DNA of 64,000 bases from Knoxdaviesia capensis (GCA_001510575.1 LNGK01000002.1:527271-591270); one strand, 5' to 3'; positions 11,408 to 25,700 are shown, counted from the first letter of the stretch. The notes: generated from the letters alone by a model not told the origin. A program made the numbers and translations.

Positions 11408-14400
11408 TTAGCACAGCTCCTTATGCTGCGGCTCCGGGCTCGGAATCGACTCCGGCGTCGAGATCCCCGTCGACGACCCGTCATCGCTGACCTGCACAAA
11501 GTCCACCGAGTCGAAGTCCTTGGCGTCGTCGGCAGCGGCCTTGTCCACTGACACCGCCGACGCCGCGTCCTCCGCCACAATCAGCGGAGATTTCGGCTCC
11601 GCCAAGACCACCACCGGTGGATCGTCGTCGTCCGGCTTGGCAACCGGCGCTTCGGCCGCAGCCTTATTATCAGTGAGGTCGGTCCTCTTGCTCTCCTCTA
11701 GCTTCTTCTGCGCCTCGGCTTCCGCCGCCTTCTTCTCTTTCTCCTCCTTCTTCACCCGCTTCTTCTCCTCCTTCGCCTTGGCCTTCTCCGCCTCCTTCTG
11801 CTTCTTCTTCTCCTCCTTTGCGGCCTGCTTAGCCCGCTTCGCCTCCTCCAGCGCCTTGGCCTTCTCCTTGGCCTTCAACTTCCGCTTCTTCTCCTTCTCC
11901 TTAAGCTTGCGCTTGCGCTCCTTCTCCTCCTCCTTCTTCTTCAGCGCCTTAGCCTTGTCTTTGGCCTTCGCCTTTTCCTTTTCCTTCTTGGCTTTGGCCT
12001 TCGTGCGCTTCTGCTTGCGCTTGCGCCGCGCCTCGGCCTCGCTGGCCTCGCTCTCGTCGTCGCCGTCTTCGTCGGTAGTCTGCTCGCTCAGCAGAGAGCT
12101 GTCGCTATCCGAGCTGGATCCCGAGCTGGATTCAGACTCCGACTCGGATCCAGAATCCGAGTCCGACCCAGACGACTCCGACTCCGACTCCGACTCGGAA
12201 TCCGAAGACACCGATGCATTCGACGCCGACCCGGAAGAGCTTGCCTCCGAATCCGACTCTTCCTCATCGGAAGAATCTGAGGAATCCGAGCTGCTCACCG
12301 GCTTCCGCTTCCGGTGAGACTCTTTCTTGCTCTTACTCTTCTTCTTCTTCTTCTTGTCAGACTTCTTCTTGTCTTCGAGGGCAGAAGATTCGGTGTCTTC
12401 CTGGTTATCTTCGGTGATGGGCTTCGCCGGACGTTGACCAAGCAGCGATTCAACCGTTTCCATGACCACGCTCAGGCCAAGGTTCTCGTCCTTGGAGTAC
12501 ACACGCAGGCCGACAATAGCCACGGCGTTCCACGGCTCGGCAGTCTTCTCGTCGTCGCTGAAAATCATCTCCAGCCGAACCTTGTCGACGGGCGTCTTGC
12601 GGGGCTTGCGCGTGAAGTCGTCACTGCTGTAGATGGCTTCCCAGTCGGAGATGGGGGAATCGGATGTGTCGTCGTCGTTAACATGGCTGGGCTTCGGAAT
12701 ATGAGATGGCGGCGGATGCGGTCGGACCATTGGCTGGCGCTCGTGCGGGGAGCGGCTGGTGGCATTGCAGCAGCAAGGCTGGGGACACTGGGTGGGCGCG
12801 CCACCCCGTGTCTCATAGCCATCCTCCTGGCATCCGTCCCCCTTCTTGATATCGTCTGCCTTTTCAGGCTTCACCTGCTTCTCTTCAGACTTTGATGCTG
12901 AGCTGTTCTGCTCGTCGACTTTCTCCGGGGTGGCCGGGGCAGCACTAGGGGCTAGGGAATCTTGACTCTCAAACTTCTTGGATGCCGAATCATTGTCCGA
13001 GGCAGGCTTCTTGGTGGCTTCGTCAGAAATAATCTTCTCCTCTGCCTCGGCTTTATCCGAGGAGGTCAACTCAGCTCCAGGAGCCGGAGCTTCATTCTTG
13101 GTACTCGGGTCACTGGTCGAGCAAGTTTCGGTAGGGGCTTCGTCGGAAGGCACCTCCTTCTTGTCGTTGGGATCCGTGACGGCGGGATCAGACGGCGTCG
13201 TCTCCTTGTCATCGGTGCTGGTGGGAGTGGCCACGGAGACTTCAGCAACCTTGTTAGAATCGACGCTAAGCTCGGCCTTCTGTTCGCCGGCCTGAACAGC
13301 TTCGCTGGCCGGGAGCTCTTCACTGATAGCAGAAACAGAAGCGTCAACAAGCTTGGGGGCAGCATCAGCCGTCTCATTCTTCTCAGACACAGTCGGCTTG
13401 GGCGACTTGACCTCCTCCTTGTCCTCGGACTTCTTGGAGGTCTTGCCATCATCAGCCTTCTTCTCTGCCTTCTTGTCAACGGCATTCTCGGCCTTGCTCT
13501 TAGCAGCCTTGCTGCGATTCTCTTTGCGCTGCTTCTCCTTCTCTTCAAGCTTCTTCTGCTTCTTCAGAGTAGCCTTCTCGAGTTTGGCCTCTTCAGCGCT
13601 ACGTTGCCGAGCAATTTCAGCATTGCGTCTCAGTTCAATTGCGCGGCGCTCGTCATTTCGCGCCTTGTTCTTGGCCTTCTGCTTGCGAGTGATGCCGCGG
13701 ACAATGTGGCGGCGCTCCCACTGGTGGCGGCGCTCTTCCTTGCGGCTTTCCGCAGCCGTGATTTGGTCGGCCTTCTTACGAACCGCAGCGAGCTCGGTAA
13801 GGTAGAGTGTCGCACGGCTATGGGCCAGATCGTAGGCGTATCCAACCTGGGCAAGCTTGGGATTCTCAACTCGCTCGGACAGCTGACTCTTGACAACTTC
13901 TTCAACTGATGACAGACTGGCGTCTCGGTCGGCTTCGACCTTAACGAACACGCTGTATTTGCCAGCCTGCAGCTCGGGGATTTCCACCGTCACCGATCGA
14001 AACATTAGGTAGTTTCCGTGCGATCGCACAATGTACTCTTCCGGCTCGAGCTTGTCCTGGCGGTGAAGACGGAAGTGCAGCATGAACGTGTACTGGCCGT
14101 GCAGGCCCTTGAAGTAGCGATTGTCGAGCTGGGAGAGAACAAGGACCACAGGCGAGTCCTTTGTCAGTTCGAAGCGGAATCGTTCGTGGAAGTCGGACTT
14201 CCAAGGGACGTCAACCCCGATCCAGTGCTGGCAGGACCGCCAGTCGGACTCTCGGAAGAGGCGGGTCCGGTCGAAGTGCTGGTACTTCCGGAGAAGGTCT
14301 TCATAGGCGATCCAGAACACCGAATCGGTACCGAATGTGTGATCAACTTCCAAAAGGGCCTCCCGAGTCCACTCTTTCGAGCCGTCCGACCACGGGCCCT

Positions 14401-16234
14401 CCCAGACGCCACGTCGATTCTTTCCCCAGGGATTTCTAAGGGTAATCATGTTAACCCCGTGAACAATGAAGAAAGTAGCAATGGGAAAAGAGCAGCCTTA
14501 CCTTAGCTTGACCAAACGCTGGCCAGATTTCAAGGTTCTGGCTTCCATGATGGTATAGGCGTGACCCTCACGAATACCATCCCGATCGCCGTAGCCTCCA
14601 TCCAGCAAACCGGTAGAGCATCCGAACATGAACTCCTTGTTGACCTTGGACACCTCGTTGTTCCAGAAGCCGTCCAGATCGAAGATATCGGAGCTCAGGA
14701 CTTCAGTGGTAACACCACCCGACATGTCCTCCAGAGCCTCGCCGATCCAGCCACCAGTCAAAGAGGCATAATCACCGTGGGCCTTGGCATAAGCCTTTTC
14801 GAGGAGCGGAACCCAGGTTTCGTTCTGGTCGATATTGCTGGCGAAATACAGAGCCTTTGATCCGGTCTGGTACGTCTTCCGGTAGTGCTCTTCGGCATCC
14901 TCACGATCAATCTGTTGCATGACATCGCGGTGCAGGCTGGGGTTGTCCCAATTGGGCGATGTCAAGAACAGCTTATCGTCGATAATCGAGGACACCCACT
15001 TTCCGTCTAAGATTAGGGAAGTTCGTTAGGATATGGGAATATGGGACTAAGAAGATAGAGGGATAGCGGAAAATGTGGCTTACCTCTGAAAAAGACAAAT
15101 CCGTAAACTCCAATTTCTAGACATCGCAAACAATGAGTGTTAGAAACAACAAACGGCAGATATATAGACCAGCGGGAAGGGCCCAAACTTACGAGTATCA
15201 TACTCGACACAGAGTCTCTGAATGCCCCCTTCAACAGATGTCAATCCGCTAAGAGCTCCAACCATCCAGCAGTCACCCAGACTGCCCTGCTTGATGTCGC
15301 TGGACGACACATTCTTCAGAAATGTGGGCTTCTCAAAGATCTCGTGGACACGCTTGACGGATTTGGGGACAGTGGCGTTGACTTTTCGCATGTCACCCAC
15401 ATCGAAGGTGGTTTTGCCCAGGTAGTTCAGGGAATGCCCCTTGTTCCACTTCAAGTCCCAGTCCTAAAAGGAGTTACCAGAGGATTGTTAGTCTCTGTGC
15501 TGATCAGACTTTCCAATTATGGGAAAAAAGTCTAGGTTATCAACTGGGTTGAAAAACCCCCCAAACATTTTGGGGTTAAGTCGTTGGCCGATACCAGATT
15601 TGCCCGTGTCTAGACCATCCAAAACAGGGGTCTCAGCCGGCCTGGCTGACCATTGACCGAAGAAATCCACCAAATCGGGAAGTAATATTATGATGCCCGA
15701 AAAAACCAGAGAGGCTGATCTTAGGCCAAGCTTAGACCCAGATGACGCCGAAACAAAGCGAGGGCGAGTAAGGCAACAGGATAGATGGAGCCAACAAGAT
15801 GTCGGTAACCTCTTCCAGGGCCTTCCCCTCTACTCTTCGCTCTGCCAATGACTCCCCAACCGACATGAGGAAAAAAAGTTACATACCAGATCAAAATCGG
15901 GATCCCGATATCGCATGTTCACGCGACGGCATTCGGTGACGATTTTGCGAACAAGACGGCGGCATTCTTCAGCAACCCGCTCATAGTCGGCAGTGACAGC
16001 CTCATTTGCTTGCTCCGGGGCGGGTTGCGGTTGAACCGGGTCGAAGGGGAGGATGGCAGCTACACCGCTGAAGTTCCGGGCGGAGAAGCGCTTCCAGATG
16101 TGGTTGACGGTGACTTGGGGAGGGTGCTTTCTCTTCCTAAGCTTCTTCTGGTCCTTATTCGTGGGATCCGGAATGGGAGAAATTCGCGGCCGACGAGGGT
16201 CGTCGGTATCTTCGGACGAGCTGTACCCGTGCAT
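11408..16234 (-). CDS. Calpain-like cysteine protease with long charged tail
   Basis: Five exons (16234-15887, 15463-15193, 15116-15084, 15006-14502, 14435-11408) join in frame to 1,394 residues. All junctions are GT-AG, and the third exon is only 33 bases. The catalytic triad of papain-fold calpains (family C2) is present: Cys181 in GSLGDCWMVG, His366 in REGHAYTIM and Asn387 in LRNPWG. The core also shows GVYGFVFFRDGKW and IIDDKL. A C2-like calpain domain probably follows at about 430-590. The remaining 800 residues are coiled-coil and low complexity: Lys/Glu-rich KEKE blocks, an Ser/Asp/Glu block near 1080-1150, then a second basic KEKE block and an acidic end. No EF-hand is visible, as in other non-classical fungal calpains, so calcium dependence cannot be assumed. 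The first intron (423 bases) is unusually long. A cytosolic location is likely since no signal peptide is seen. Confidence 0.88.
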
Positions 16235-19200
16235 GGTGGTGGTAGTGTAGCAAACAGTAAGTTGATGGTTGGTGTGATATCGTGGGGTCGGAGGAGTATG
16301 ATGATAAATTCCAAGGAATCCGGTTCAAAGGCCAGGGGAAGCAAAAAGCACTACACTCGCTTGTTCGTGGTGAAGGCCGTAAATAAATCAAGAAGACCAG
16401 AAAAGGGAGAGAAAAAAACCAAAAAACGCTGGAACAGATTGCTCGCTCGGTGAAGAATGCGATGAGACGAGCAGAAGGAATGATAGGCTACTCAATAGAC
16501 GAAGGAACGGGGAGATCAATCGTCTGGTGGAGGAGCAACAGTAGATATAACCAATGATAAATGAAGGGATTGGTGTAAGGATGAAAAGACAATATATATA
16601 GATACCAATAGGAAAGAGAAAGAGAGAGTGAGAGAGAGAGAGGAAGGGGAAAGGAAAAGAGAGAAAAAGACGTCTAGAATGGAGGGGTCAGCAGGAAAGG
16701 CGATATAAAAGAAGGAGAGGAAAGCAAGGCTGGAGATAGGAGGGAAGCAAAGGACGACTGGGATGGTGTTGGAACAGAGATCAGCTTTGCTTTATACGGA
16801 TATGGGGAGATGCATCAACAAGCAACACTAGAAGGGACAAGACGGAGCTAAACCAGAAGAGCCAGTGGTGTCTTCCTGGGGGGTTGGGTTGAATGGAAAG
16901 GGGAAGAACGAGAGGCCTGGCTTGGTAGTGAGTATAGCAGAGAGAAGAGCACGGCATCAAACAGAGGAGGGGGGGGGATTGGAGGATAGGCCCGGCGGGA
17001 AACGCTGTCGTCTTTCAAGGCAGTAGTAGGGTTGTATGTGGGAGGATTAGCGGATGGGTTCTAGATAAGCAGTAGTTGGGCAACTAGAGCAAATATGGAC
17101 CGGCGAGATTAGTCTGGCTTTTAATACCGTCTATCAGGATCCCAATGGACGAAAAGAAAGAAAGGCGAACCAGGCAGAGGGCTTGACGTTCACGAATGGC
17201 CGTGTCTGTTGACCATGCACAACATGGAGGCAGCGTGTAGTCGGGTCTGGAAGTTCTCGTATAGTCAGTTGGTGGGTTATATGTGTACAGTATGAGTGGT
17301 GCATATACGTGGGGAGGGCGGCCAGAGCAGGTTTGGTCGGCGTATGCGTTTGCCTTCTGACCACCCCAGCGGGCTTTGGCTGAGCTGGATTGGTTGGGTG
17401 AGCCAAGTCATGCTAGGTTCTCAATCGGGCAGGCCTTCGGCTTGGGCTGGATGGAAGGCAGACATGAGTGTGGGTGCGCGCGTGTGTGTGGCTGCGAATG
17501 GCATGCCGAACCAGTTCACTGCCGTACAACGTTAGGGAAAAGTGGATGGTGGTATGAAGTGGACGATGCTAGGGAAACAGGATCACTGCTGCTGGTTAAA
17601 ACTGCGACAAAGCTACTTTCTGTGGACGGCGAGTTCAACCCAACCGTGAATAGACAGAACACAAAAGAAACGGAAGCCGAAAGGAAACCCGGAATAATAC
17701 CTAGCCTCCCAATGTCGCGTGGCACGAGGGGAATCATGGCCGCCCTAAAATGGACAAAAGGACTAACAAAGTTGGCCACGGAGGGACGGGCCAGGTACAC
17801 GTTGAGACCGGCTGGTAAGACGAAACGATGGGCTAGAGACTGTCTAGGCCCCTAAGCCGGGCGGCGGGCAGAGAGGAGGAACTGGACTTTGGTGGTGGCG
17901 AAAAGTCTGCGGTCGAATGACACTGATTTGGTAAAGGGGAAGGGGGGGGGGGCTGTTAATTTGTCGGCAGGGGAATTTGTTCGGTGGACCAAGAATAAAA
18001 ACAGCCATGGGAAGATCTGTACCTCCTCTTGCACACCGCAACATGGCTAGTCAAAAAGTGGCCACCCACGACTTGCCTTATCTCGCTATCTCTCCAGCCA
18101 AAATTGGCCATTGGCTCAATCATTCCGGCCGGTTCGATATCGGGACTAAAATGGGCTCCGAAGGCCGGAAAAGCGCGACGAAGAACGTCTCTAGAAGCCA
18201 CCGTCGAAAGCTAGAACAAGCTAAGCAAGGGGATGAGGAGGAAATGCCGAAGATAGCGAGTGAATCAGCGAGACGATTCCTTTCTTCGCTCCACGCCGGA
18301 TGGTCGGAAGTGGCGGGTGGAGGTGCGGGAGCCGTATGAACGGCCGGCAGGCGATTGAAATTCACAGTGGTCGGGGGTAAATGGGAGAGACATCAACTGG
18401 AATTGTTCGTAGTGTTGAAGTTCGCCAATCTGGTGGCTGTCCCGTATCACTCTATTCGCGTGTTGAGGTCGGCGATAGTGACCACGATGTCAGCCACAGC
18501 CTCGTACCGGACATTCATACTGTAATGAGATCCATCTGTTGGCGCTAATTTCCTTCCACGCACAGGCCTGGCCTACCACTCAAACCCTCATGGGCGGACA
18601 TTGAGGGGTTGATAGGACTCTAGAGGCCAGAAGGGTGGTTGTTTCAGCGGGGAAGACACCTCCAAAGTGGACAACCCAGGAGCATTTTCCAGGATCAGAT
18701 AGGCAGGCTGCTTACCCTGAAGGCCTGAGCAATTTCGCGACTAATGGGCCAAACGTAAAGTTGGGGACATCAAGGTTCAGATTGATTGGGGGTTGGATTT
18801 GCGGTGGCGAAGACCTCTCCGGCCCATCCAGAGACCCGTTGATCGGCCGCCCCCGAAACTCTAGGGTTTGAGGCTTGGACCAACAGAATGTGTGGGAAGA
18901 CAGGAATCGAGGGTGTCAGGATTGGCGGCTGAACAGCTGAACGTTCGAGTTGCAGTCACACACCATACAAGGAACCGTATTTCATTTTGGGTGGGTTTAA
19001 CCAGACGAACGAGGCGGTGCAGGGGGTAGAGAGATCAGAGGAGGGCCATGGCGGGCCAGGCCTATAGAACTGAGATGAAGAGCAAAATTACAGTACACAG
19101 TTGCGACATGGCCGAGCACAGAAACCCAGAAGACAGACGAATGCCAAGATGATGGACTGAGATGAAGTTGAATATCCAGATTATTGGGGGTCTATAGAGT

Positions 19201-20115
19201 GGGGGAAGATGGATGAAGATGGATGAAGATGGAAGATTATTCATCGACTAGCTATATACTGTATATAAAATGGAAAACTTGATCGCACCTTCCTGTTGCA
19301 CTGATACATGAAACAACTTCCCCTGACCGCTCCTTCCTGTTCCTTCCTCCGGAAGCTTGCGGACCGATCGATGCGTGAATTAGGAAAGAGCACACGTATA
19401 ACTCCCGGCCCTCCGATCCCGGCGCGGGTCGTGAGACGGAGCCTGGTCGGCCAGGAGTGGATTCCTCGAGGGGGGGGGAGGGGGAATCTGTAGGGCTGAG
19501 CCACAGCGGACCCCATTCTGAGCGGCAATGGCAATGCATGCTGACCCGGGGCTGAAGTGACTGATCACAGCGAGATTCTCCGGGTATGCCGAGAGCATTG
19601 TCACCGACGTCAACGAAAGCCGTGTTCTCCGGATGTCGACGTATCGGAGCCGGCAATTCCCGACATCGCAACTTCATGCTCATGATGCTTTTTTTTTTTC
19701 GACTGTTCCCGAGTGTTCTCTCGTGTCTTACATCTTCAACGTCATCAGTGCCCTGACATATTAGTGCCCTGACATAAAAGTGATGCCTCAAAAAGAAACT
19801 GGACGACGGCGGGCTGATCCACATGCGCAATGAACTGTAGAGTTCTCATGGCTGAACAGGCACCTGTCGTCCAGCTGTAAGCAAGGAGGCGATCTCGAGA
19901 CTCTTGTCATCCTCATGATTCTTTCTCTGGTCTCCCCCGCTTCAGGACTCTCTCGTGTACCGAAGAACACACCCGCCCCCTCCGAGATTTCCCTCATCCG
20001 CCCGTGGAAGTGTGTGTGCATGCATGCTGAGAGCAGAAAGGGGAAAGGGCGATACGTGGCAATGCAAGCCGTGCAAGCAGCGCAGTTTCGTGCAGGCTAT
20101 GGCTGCTGGAACAGG

Positions 20116-20140
20116 CTGCTGCTGCTGCTGCTGCTGCTGC
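20116..20140 (+). repeat. (CTG)8 microsatellite
   Basis: Eight uninterrupted CTG triplets occur in a region where I see no supported gene. Confidence 0.9.
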
Positions 20141-22244
20141 ATATTGGATGCCTCGTGATGGACCACCACCACAACCGGACATGATATGCGGGTGGTGGAT
20201 GGTGGGCCAATCCAATCAACTGGTCCTCGCTTAAGAGTTCCCCCAGCCCGGTGGCCCCCCCTGCGAGCGAAACAAGAGGGTAGACAAAGGAAAGGAATCA
20301 ATGGTGCGACCACTACGTAAACTGGCGATGGCGGATGTTGGGTTCTGCGAGGACCCGAGAAAAGAGGCCCGGAAACGAGGCCCCCCTCCTCAGGACAAAG
20401 CGTATCCCGCAAGAAAAATCAAGAAATAATGCTGCCTATCCACCGACCAAACTACCACACATACACGATCTTTCGTCGTCGTAGGGTTATTGCCCGGCCT
20501 GCCTACGCCACACGAGACTCCGGATCCTCCCACACGGCTCCCTCATTCCTCCGTCCCCCACCTCAAAAATAAATCCAGCTGCGTGCGTGTGCTCCACCCC
20601 AGGAACAAAAGCGACGACGACCGTCGCCCAGCCACTATGGGGTCACGTCCAGATCTGACCTCTCTTGTTTTTTGCTATTTTTATTTTCGTCCAGGCTGTG
20701 AGAATGTGACGTCTCGGCTAACGAGAGCCCTACGGGTCCAATTTTCTTTTTCCTCTCGTCGCTTTGGGGGGGAGGTAACTGGATGGATGGAAAATATACC
20801 CTGGACAAGATTACACGGCACACACGGAACTGTGGTACCTACCAAATAAAAGAAAGGAATCAGATACGGGGGATGTTTGGCTTGGAATGTGTTGTCACCT
20901 GGCGGCGGCGAGTACGGTGTGGTGTGTCTTACCTATCTTGGTCACAAGGACTGAGGAGGAGGAGGGTGAAGGCGACGGGATCCATGGACTCGAGCTGGTG
21001 TTGGCTGTCTCAAAAAAGAGACGGCCTCGTTTTACGGCCACGAGGCCTAAATACGATACTTCCTCAACGAGGCCCCCCCCCGTTTGGAACCCGGTTGATA
21101 GACGTTCTTATCGCTTCCTCCGAAGAAGAAAGAACAGCCATGGCGTGGTGATAGCGATACCGGGCCTCAAAACCCCGTCTTAAGATGCTTAGCTTTTGTA
21201 TGCATGATACGATGGACGTGGTATACGAACAAACACTCTGGGGTATCGACATATAACATCGAACAAACGCGATTCTAGACCACTTCGGACTTGTGTCGCT
21301 CAGTTCTGGAATGCTCTTTCGCCACATCGACGATATCGAAAGACAATCCCGTCTTTTGATAGGAGGTGGTCAAAGGACAGAAATGGTCACTGACCAAAGG
21401 ACAGGAACACGCCAGCGACAAAAAAAAATGCACCCTCGACGATAATTGGCGCGGACCAGACACCATACCATGTCTCGGGATTCCCAAGTTTGACCTGCGC
21501 ACAACGCATATATTATTAATATACGCCAATATACCTCGTGATATCCCCAAAAAAGCACAGCGACATTACCACCCAAACGAAGACAGCCGTTCGCGCGAGG
21601 ACCCGGTCCGTGGTGACCCCCCCCTTTTTTTTCTTTTCCGACCGCTAGCAAACACACACACACACACACATGTCCCCGAATCCAGATATGTCACGGTGGG
21701 AGACTGGGAATAAAACCAAACTCCCCAACAAAACGCTACACACGGCACACGCTGGCCAAGCGTCTCATGCCCGGCGTTTGGTAGCTGCATCTGGGGTTTT
21801 ACGACATGTGTACTAGTGGCGGTGGCTTGCCCCCAAGAAACAAACACGAGAGAGCGAGCGCGTAGGAAGAAGGACCGGGGGAGAGGAGGGGGGGGAGATA
21901 CCCGTCCGTGGGGGAGACATATCCGGACGTAAGAAAGGCATGCAGACGGTGGAAAGCCAACAGAGAATGGATACAGAAAATGAAACGAGAAGTAAAGAAC
22001 CCCGGTATATTATCCTGAAATATAACAGCAAGAACAAACGTCAAAAAGAGAATATACAGAAACACCGTGCCCTCCTCTATACAACCGGGAACACCATCAA
22101 GAAAACACACACACACACAGCACACGATCTCGCGCACGCACACACACATGTCTCTTCCCCTGGACACTCACCGCCCTCCACGAGGGCTAGTCGACACCGG
22201 ATCTACCAACCGGAGATTCAACACCGTGGTACAGGAGGGCAAGG

Positions 22245-22245
22245 N

Positions 22246-22295
<50 letters not shown>
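22245..22295 (+). repeat. Poly-G run with one unresolved base
   Basis: One N is followed by 50 consecutive G residues. This is either a genuine very long G homopolymer or, more likely, an assembly artefact at a gap edge. The proline-only and glycine-only translations across it are meaningless. Confidence 0.9.
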
Positions 22296-22297
<2 letters not shown>

Positions 22298-22722
22298 TAG
22301 TGGGACTTTTTGGTGGAACAGGGATACACACACGCGGATACAAGAAAGCAGAAACGAGAAGAAAAAAGGAGGTCCAACCGGCATACAGAACTCCAAACAA
22401 ACCCACCCAGGACCAAAAGACAGAAAATAAAACGAGATAAGAAAAAAGAATGGAACGGCGGACGGCGGGGAGAGACCAGAGAAAAACCTGTTGTCGTGTG
22501 CATCAGGATTTGAAGATTTTGTTGGACAGCGAGATCGAGACAGTAGGTGGGGACTGGCCTGTACTGCTTTTTTGGAGAAGCGGATGTGCCGCGCAAACAA
22601 CTTCCATGCGGGGACTATTGTGACGTCGATGAAGGGCAGACCGGGAGTTGGGGGTTGGGCATTCCGAGACATTCTTTCGCGTGTATTGCCCAATTTCAGA
22701 CAGAGCACCCAATACTGAACAT

Positions 22723-25700
22723 CTAGAAGTAGAATTGCTGCGGTTGCGGCTGGCCCGGCGGACCCTGGGGGGTGAAGTCGAAGTTGATCGAGTCCAGGCC
22801 GGTATTCCAAGGCTCCGGGGATTCTATAGGACGGAGGGTATGTTAGTATAGGGTTTAGAGAGGAACAAATGGTACGATACGACTGGTCATATGCCAAATC
22901 GTCCACACAGAGACATAGCAGTTATAACTAACCCCACCAGATAGACTCGTACAGGTCCATCGGCGACATGTACGTTGCCGGATCCATATTCGCCATACCG
23001 TCCATCGGAACTCCGCCGGCCGGCAGTTGGCCATTGGCCATAGCCATAGCGTTGTTGTTACCGTTCCTACTCAAAAAGGCGTTAGTACACATCGAAGCCC
23101 GTTTCGAATCTTAACACGGTGGAAATTGGAAAGGGAACTTCTTACGTGGTACCCGGGAACTCTTGTATCGCGCTGTTTTGCATCTCTGCCATCGCCAGCG
23201 CCGCGTTCTGATGCGGATCGGCCCCTGATGCGCCCTGCGGCGGCTGCTGCAGCCCGCGGAACGCCGCGGCGGACGCCGGGACAAGCGCGCCAGCAGGACC
23301 ATATAGCGGCGTGCGCGCACCGCTTCCACTAGCCGCCGACTCCGACTCACGCTTGACGTTGCCAATCACCGTGCCGTGGTCGTAGATGTTCTTGAGCGCG
23401 GCGAGTGCACGCCACAGGGGGCCGGAGAGCTCGATGTCGCGGTCGCTTTTCTTGATGTGTTCCGCCGGCGACGAGTGGTCTTTTACTGCGGTCGCCGAGA
23501 GCGCGGCAATCAGATCGCCCTGCAGCTGGCGGACTTCGGGGTCGTTCTTCGCTTCGCAGAGGATGCCGAGGAGTAGTGCAGACGAGAGGCCGTTGTACGT
23601 GAACGCCCAGCTGCGCGTGGGGATGACTGAGAGCTGGTGCATTGCTAGGAACATCCGGACGGTTTCCGTCAGGTTGACGAGACAGCGGTCGGACAGCTGC
23701 TGTTTCTGGGCGGGGTCGAGCGAGCAGTCGCGGCGAAGGGCTGGCCGACAGCACACCGAGATCATGTACGAGGTGTGCAGGCGGAGGGCGAAGTGTTGTA
23801 GACGGTCGAGAGCGGTGCGGCAGTTGTCTTTGTCGCGGATGTTGGGGGCGACCCGTGACCGCAGTATTTCGACCTCTTCACAGTTGGCCACCATCTGCTC
23901 GTAGGTAACGCTGATGGTGGCATCCGGATTCAAACGGTCCCGCACAATTTGGATGAGGTGGTACAGAGTCTCGAGGTAGCCGAATCCGTCGGTGGGGGTG
24001 AGAGAGTGTGGGATGGCGCAAGACCGCATGTTGGTCATTGGGGGCCTGAGAAGAAGGTTAGAATGATGAAACAACAGCATACGGAAGCCGGGACGACTTA
24101 CCGATCAAACGAAAGAGATGTCAGGGTGTCATGCCAGACACAAGTCCACCACAGTTTTCTCCGGATAAATTCCCGAGATTTGATGTTTGTGACGCCGTTC
24201 TCGAGAGCATCGGCTGGTGATGGACGATGAAGCCCTAAAGACTGGGCGAGCCGACAGGTAAGTGCTATCAAGGCCCACGAAGCCTCGGCCTTCATATCAT
24301 TAAGCAATACGAAGCTGGTAAGCAGGAGAGCCTGGATAGAGTCGAATGTTGGTCTGCTAGAAGAATTAGTAAAAGAGACAAGGATGCCGTGACCGATAAG
24401 GGCAATAGGGGGAAACGAGCTAAACACACCTTAACAAGAAGTTTCCGGTCCGTAGGAAGTGGAACGAGATCTGGATGTACTTCTGTGCATCGCGCGTGCG
24501 CACATGATACGGCGAATCGTGGTACTGCGAGCCGACGGCTAGTACGGCGAAGAGAATAGCCAGCCATGACGCGGACACCGGCTTGGCATTTTTGTTGGTC
24601 ATTTTGGCTCCGCGGGCGCGTTCCTCGAGGTACACCATGAGCCGCGACTCCAGGTCGGGGAAATCAACGACGAAGCCCCAAAACGGTTGGCAGATTTCAT
24701 TGTAGCATCGGAAGAGTCTGTGCAGATGACCAAAAAAAAGGGGCACGTTTGAGGTTAGTATGTGGAAATCTGAGGCAGAAAGAACAAGGGAGAAAAAAAG
24801 GGGCGACGAAGGGAAGATTGTCGCGAGCGGAATAGACCGGAACGGTCCGGCACGGAGGAGACCGGAAGGAAATGGTCAAGGCGCGTGTCCACTCTCCGGA
24901 AAGACCCTCCCCACACGCCCCACAATTGGCCAAGGGGAAAAGTTGAAAAACAAAACTGAAAACCACGCAAAAAAGTCCAGATCGGTCTTTACACGCCGCA
25001 CGCGATAGACTTACTTCATGACCTCGCGGTCCGATGGCAGCTCGGCCAGAATATCTCGGGTTAGCCGATCGATGTGATGCGACGACATGAGAGGAAACGG
25101 GGCCGACGTGTCCAAGCCGAAGATGGAACGCATGTCAGTGCGAATGTCGACCGAGTCGTTGTTGGTCTTGGGCGATGACTGTTCCCGGAGCAGCTCGGGG
25201 ATACTGTTTTGGCCCAGGTAGCGGACCTCGTCAGGCATTTCGGAGGCGTCGACGCCGGCGACTGTTGCAGGCGACGGTTAGTACAAAGGGGTACAGGAGT
25301 CATGCTCCCCCTAGGAAAGCAGTAAGACGGAACACTTACCGATCGCAGGCTGCCACTCGTGCCGTTTTTCGTCCTTTTGCGAATGAGCCCCCGGTGAGCC
25401 ATCGGGCGAGTGTTGGCGTTTCCGGCTTGGCGTGTCGGACTGGGCAGACACGGATGCGGGGCCAGTGCGCTGGTTGGGTTTGTATGAGCACAGCTTGGGA
25501 TGGTCCCGCTTGACGCAGTTTTCACACGGCTGTTTGTTGTCACACTTGACTTTTCTCTGACGACAGGGCCAACATGCCGTGCCTGAAGAGCGAGAGAAGA
25601 AAGAAGAAGATGTTAGCAAGAAAGAATAAGAGAAGAGAGGGACTGATGAGATGAGGTCAAGCTGCATATTCTATTCGAAGGGACACCGGATCCCAAGACT

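Larger units (their letters stand above)
16235..22722. other. Long gene-poor intergenic region
   Basis: About 6.5 kb lies between the calpain start and the 3' end of the Zn(II)2Cys6 gene. The first 400 bases or so presumably hold the calpain leader and promoter, and a GA-rich tract at 16612-16670 reads as CT-rich on the calpain strand. The rest has many short frames (up to about 190 codons) without recognisable motifs, start contexts or splice partners. It contains a (CTG)8 repeat, a CA repeat at about 21652-21670, G-homopolymers near 17942 and 19470, and a poly-G gap at 22245. A non-coding RNA or lineage-specific gene cannot be excluded. Confidence 0.45.

Noticed and set aside
11520..12317. 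265-codon Ser/Phe-rich plus-strand frame
   Set aside because: Complement of the Lys/Glu-rich calpain tail, which produces Ser/Phe/Leu runs.
15488..15673. 61-codon frame inside the first calpain intron
   Set aside because: The flanking exons join to a continuous FDLDWDLKWNKG, and this frame has no calpain similarity.
22168..22906. Poly-proline protein frames across the poly-G run
   Set aside because: They depend on an assembly gap and overlap the final exon of the Zn(II)2Cys6 gene in another frame.
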